The translations under genes were made by a program, and so were the position numbers. This document shows, one piece after another, positions 62,420 to 64,000 of a DNA stretch of 64,000 nt; the stretch's first letter is position 1, and each line of letters opens with the position of its first letter. Source of the stretch: Ornithinimicrobium sp. CNJ-824 (lineage in GTDB: Bacteria > Actinomycetota > Actinomycetes > Actinomycetales > Dermatophilaceae); NCBI RefSeq assembly GCF_001942405.1, contig NZ_MKKA01000012.1, positions 1-64,000 on the forward strand, in the 5' to 3' direction. Below the pieces are notes generated by a model. The model made no database searches. It was not told the DNA's origin and saw nothing but the letters and a program-made list of their open reading frames with translations.

Positions 62420-63658
62420 ATGAACAAACTCCTCATCCTGGGGGCTGGAACGGCCGGGACCATGGCCGCCAACCACCTGCTCGCGACCCTCGACAAGAGC
62501 GCCTGGTCGATCACCGTGGTGGACCAGGACACCGAGCACCGGTATCAGCCGGGCTACCTGTTCATCCCCTTCTGGATGAAGCCCGAGCGCGTGGTCAAGG
62601 ACCGGCGCGAGCTGCTGCACGACGGCATCGAGTTCGTCGAGGCCGGCATCGCCAAGGTGCACCGGGAGGAGCGTGAGGTCGAGCTGGTCGACGGCCGGCG
62701 GCTCTCCTACGACTGGCTCATCATCGCCTCCGGCACCCGGCCCGACCCGACCCTGGTCGACGGCATGGCCGACGGCTCGCTGTGGCGGGACAAGGTCCAC
62801 GAGTTCTACACCTACGAGGGCTCGGTGGCGCTGAAGAAGTCGCTCGCGGAGTTCACCGAGGGCCGCATCCTCGTGCACATCACCGAGATGCCCATCAAGT
62901 GCCCGGTCGCACCGCTGGAGTTCGCCTTCCTCGTCGAGGACCACTTCCGCAAGCAGGGGATCCGGCACAAGGTCGACATCACCTACGTCACCCCGCTGGA
63001 CGGCGCCTTCACCAAGCCGGTGGCCTCCAAGGAGCTGGGTGGCCTGCTCAAGGACCGCAGCATCCGCCTGGCCGCAGACTTCGCCGTGGAGCGGATCGAC
63101 AACGAGGCCCAGAAGCTGGTCGCCTACGACGGGCGCGAGCTGCCCTTCGACCTCCTCGTCACCATCCCGCCGAACGTCGGCCAGCAGTTCGTCATGGACT
63201 CCGGCCTGGGCAACGACGCCGGCTTCGTCCCCGTCGACAAGCACACGCTGCGGTCGGTCGTCGACGAGCGGATCTTCGTCCTCGGCGACGCCAGCGACAT
63301 CCCGACCTCCAAGGCCGGCTCGGTCGCACACTTCGCGGTCGAGGAGTTCATCGACAACTTCGTCGCCGCCGTCGACGGCCGCCCGCTGCCGAACGCCTTC
63401 GACGGGCACGCCAACTGTTTCATCGAGTCGGGTCGTGGCCAGGCCATGCTGCTCGACTTCAACTACGACACGCAGCCGCTCAAGGGCACCTTCCCGGTCC
63501 CGGTCGTCGGACCGATGACCCTGCTGAAGCCCTCGCGCGCCAACCACCTGGGCAAGCTGGCCTTCGAGCAGATCTACTGGAAGATGCTGCTCCCCGGACA
63601 CAAGCTGCCCGTCTCCAGCCACATGTCGATGGCCGGCAAGCGCCAGCCGAAGGAGTGA
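62420..63658 (+). CDS. sulfide:quinone oxidoreductase-like flavoprotein
   Basis: This is a 412-residue NAD(P)/FAD-linked protein. FAD motif is ILGAGTAGTMAAN (about 6-18); YQPGYLFIPF (about 48-57) and EMPIKCPVAPLEFAFLVEDHF (about 156-176) are typical of SQR-like enzymes, with the Cys of KCP; RIFVLGDASDIPTSKAGSVAH is the C-terminal FAD block. The second redox Cys expected in classic SQR (near residue 330-350) appears only as NCFIES, so activity needs testing. ATG 62420. It probably oxidises sulfide to persulfide and passes electrons to quinone. A DsrC gene follows. Confidence 0.88.
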   Translation: MNKLLILGAGTAGTMAANHLLATLDKSAWSITVVDQDTEHRYQPGYLFIPFWMKPERVVKDRRELLHDGIEFVEAGIAKVHREEREVELVDGRRLSYDWLIIASGTRPDPTLVDGMADGSLWRDKVHEFYTYEGSVALKKSLAEFTEGRILVHITEMPIKCPVAPLEFAFLVEDHFRKQGIRHKVDITYVTPLDGAFTKPVASKELGGLLKDRSIRLAADFAVERIDNEAQKLVAYDGRELPFDLLVTIPPNVGQQFVMDSGLGNDAGFVPVDKHTLRSVVDERIFVLGDASDIPTSKAGSVAHFAVEEFIDNFVAAVDGRPLPNAFDGHANCFIESGRGQAMLLDFNYDTQPLKGTFPVPVVGPMTLLKPSRANHLGKLAFEQIYWKMLLPGHKLPVSSHMSMAGKRQPKE

Positions 63659-63666
63659 AGAACCCC

Positions 63667-63981
63667 ATGCCCACCAACACGCTCAACGACCGGACCTTCG
63701 AGGTCGACGCCGAGGGGTTCCTGACCCGTCGTGACGACTGGAGCGAGGACCTCGCCGCCGACATGGCCGCCCTGATCGGGATCGACCTGTCGGACGAGCA
63801 CCTGGCCATCCTGCGCTTCATGCGCGAGGACTCCGCCCAGACGGGGGTCACCCCGACGCTGCGCCGCATCCAGACGGTCGGCGGCTTCGACATCAAGACC
63901 CTGTTCGCCCTGTACCCCGGCAAGCCCGCCAAAAAGATGGCCTGGCTGTCCGGTCTGCCCAAGCCCGTCGGCTGCGTCTGA
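63667..63981 (+). CDS. DsrC/TusE-family sulfur carrier
   Basis: This is a 104-residue protein. DRTFEVDAEGFLTRRDDWSEDLA (about 8-30), TPTLRRIQTVGG and the ending AWLSGLPKPVGCV show the DsrC fold and the penultimate, invariant Cys. The second Cys of true DsrC, about 11 residues earlier, is absent (KPAKKMAWL), so it belongs to the single-Cys TusE-like group. ATG 63667 follows AAGGAGTGAAG, which overlaps the flavoprotein stop. It is probably the acceptor of sulfane sulfur made by the flavoprotein. Confidence 0.92.
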   Translation: MPTNTLNDRTFEVDAEGFLTRRDDWSEDLAADMAALIGIDLSDEHLAILRFMREDSAQTGVTPTLRRIQTVGGFDIKTLFALYPGKPAKKMAWLSGLPKPVGCV

Positions 63982-64000
63982 GCGACCGGGTCGACGAGGA

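Noticed and set aside
1-64000. tRNA, rRNA, prophage, transposase or integrase genes
   Set aside because: None could be recognised by reading either strand.

Overview
The window is very GC-rich chromosomal DNA. Codon third positions are almost always G or C, starts are often GTG, and stop/start overlaps of the ATGA or GTGA type are frequent. These features, together with IdeR-like iron control, a PknG-type kinase, SHOCT proteins, class F sortase and RskA-like anti-sigma genes, point to an actinobacterium. An Ornithinimicrobium/Serinicoccus/Intrasporangiaceae-like host is my best guess, but it is an inference only. I see no phage, transposase, CRISPR array, rRNA or tRNA.

Layout. 1-3.9 kb: metal-stress genes (DUF305-type membrane protein, two SHOCT proteins, multicopper oxidase, YraQ-type permease) facing an ArsR regulator across a palindromic operator. 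4-12.2 kb: lipoprotein, MFS and DASS transporters, a manganese riboswitch driving terC, yceI, a luciferase-like monooxygenase and an APC permease. 12.2-15.4 kb: FMN riboswitch and the ribD-ribE-ribB-ribH riboflavin operon. 15.4-19.1 kb: an alcohol dehydrogenase, an orphan L7/L12 C-terminal-domain protein, a DUF5129-like membrane protein and a META-domain lipoprotein. 19.1-24.2 kb: siderophore uptake operon behind an IdeR-like box. 24.3-26.5 kb: an ADP-ribosylglycohydrolase/phosphatase fusion divergent from an NrtR-type Nudix regulator. 26.6-34.8 kb: assorted genes (DnaB/KaiC-like ATPase, alcohol dehydrogenase, Vsr, DUF2461, TetR, PRC-barrel/DUF2382, M1 peptidase, AIM24). 57.7-62.3 kb: GNAT, then DUF4397 protein, class F sortase, ECF sigma and anti-sigma, then two DUF202 proteins. 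62.4-64 kb: CsoR/CstR-like operator, sulfide:quinone reductase-like flavoprotein and a DsrC/TusE protein.

The most interesting system is the nine-gene minus-strand run from 57.5 to 45.6 kb: TelA, a small helical protein, a CbbX/SpoVK-type AAA+ ATPase, a four-TM GlnX-like sensor, a coiled-coil protein, a PknG-like kinase, a PP2C phosphatase, a VWA protein and an FHA/zinc-ribbon protein. Most genes overlap or nearly abut. A second operon at 35.4-38.0 kb holds paralogues of three of these (FHA/zinc-ribbon, coiled-coil, small helical) but no kinase, phosphatase or VWA gene. Together they look like a phospho-signalling module of the TerY-P/TelA type, with a mini-module that may share its kinase.

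Two window-wide signals stand out. First, the word GGTATGCC (longer form GGTATGCCGT) or its complement occurs 21 times by hand count, about ten times what base composition predicts, on both strands, in all reading frames and between genes. Second, about twenty genes are broken by what is nearly always the loss of one G or C from a G/C run. Restoring that base gives full-length products in each case checked, including essential-looking ribE, so these are most likely sequencing or assembly errors. Genes affected this way are annotated as single spans and the break is stated.
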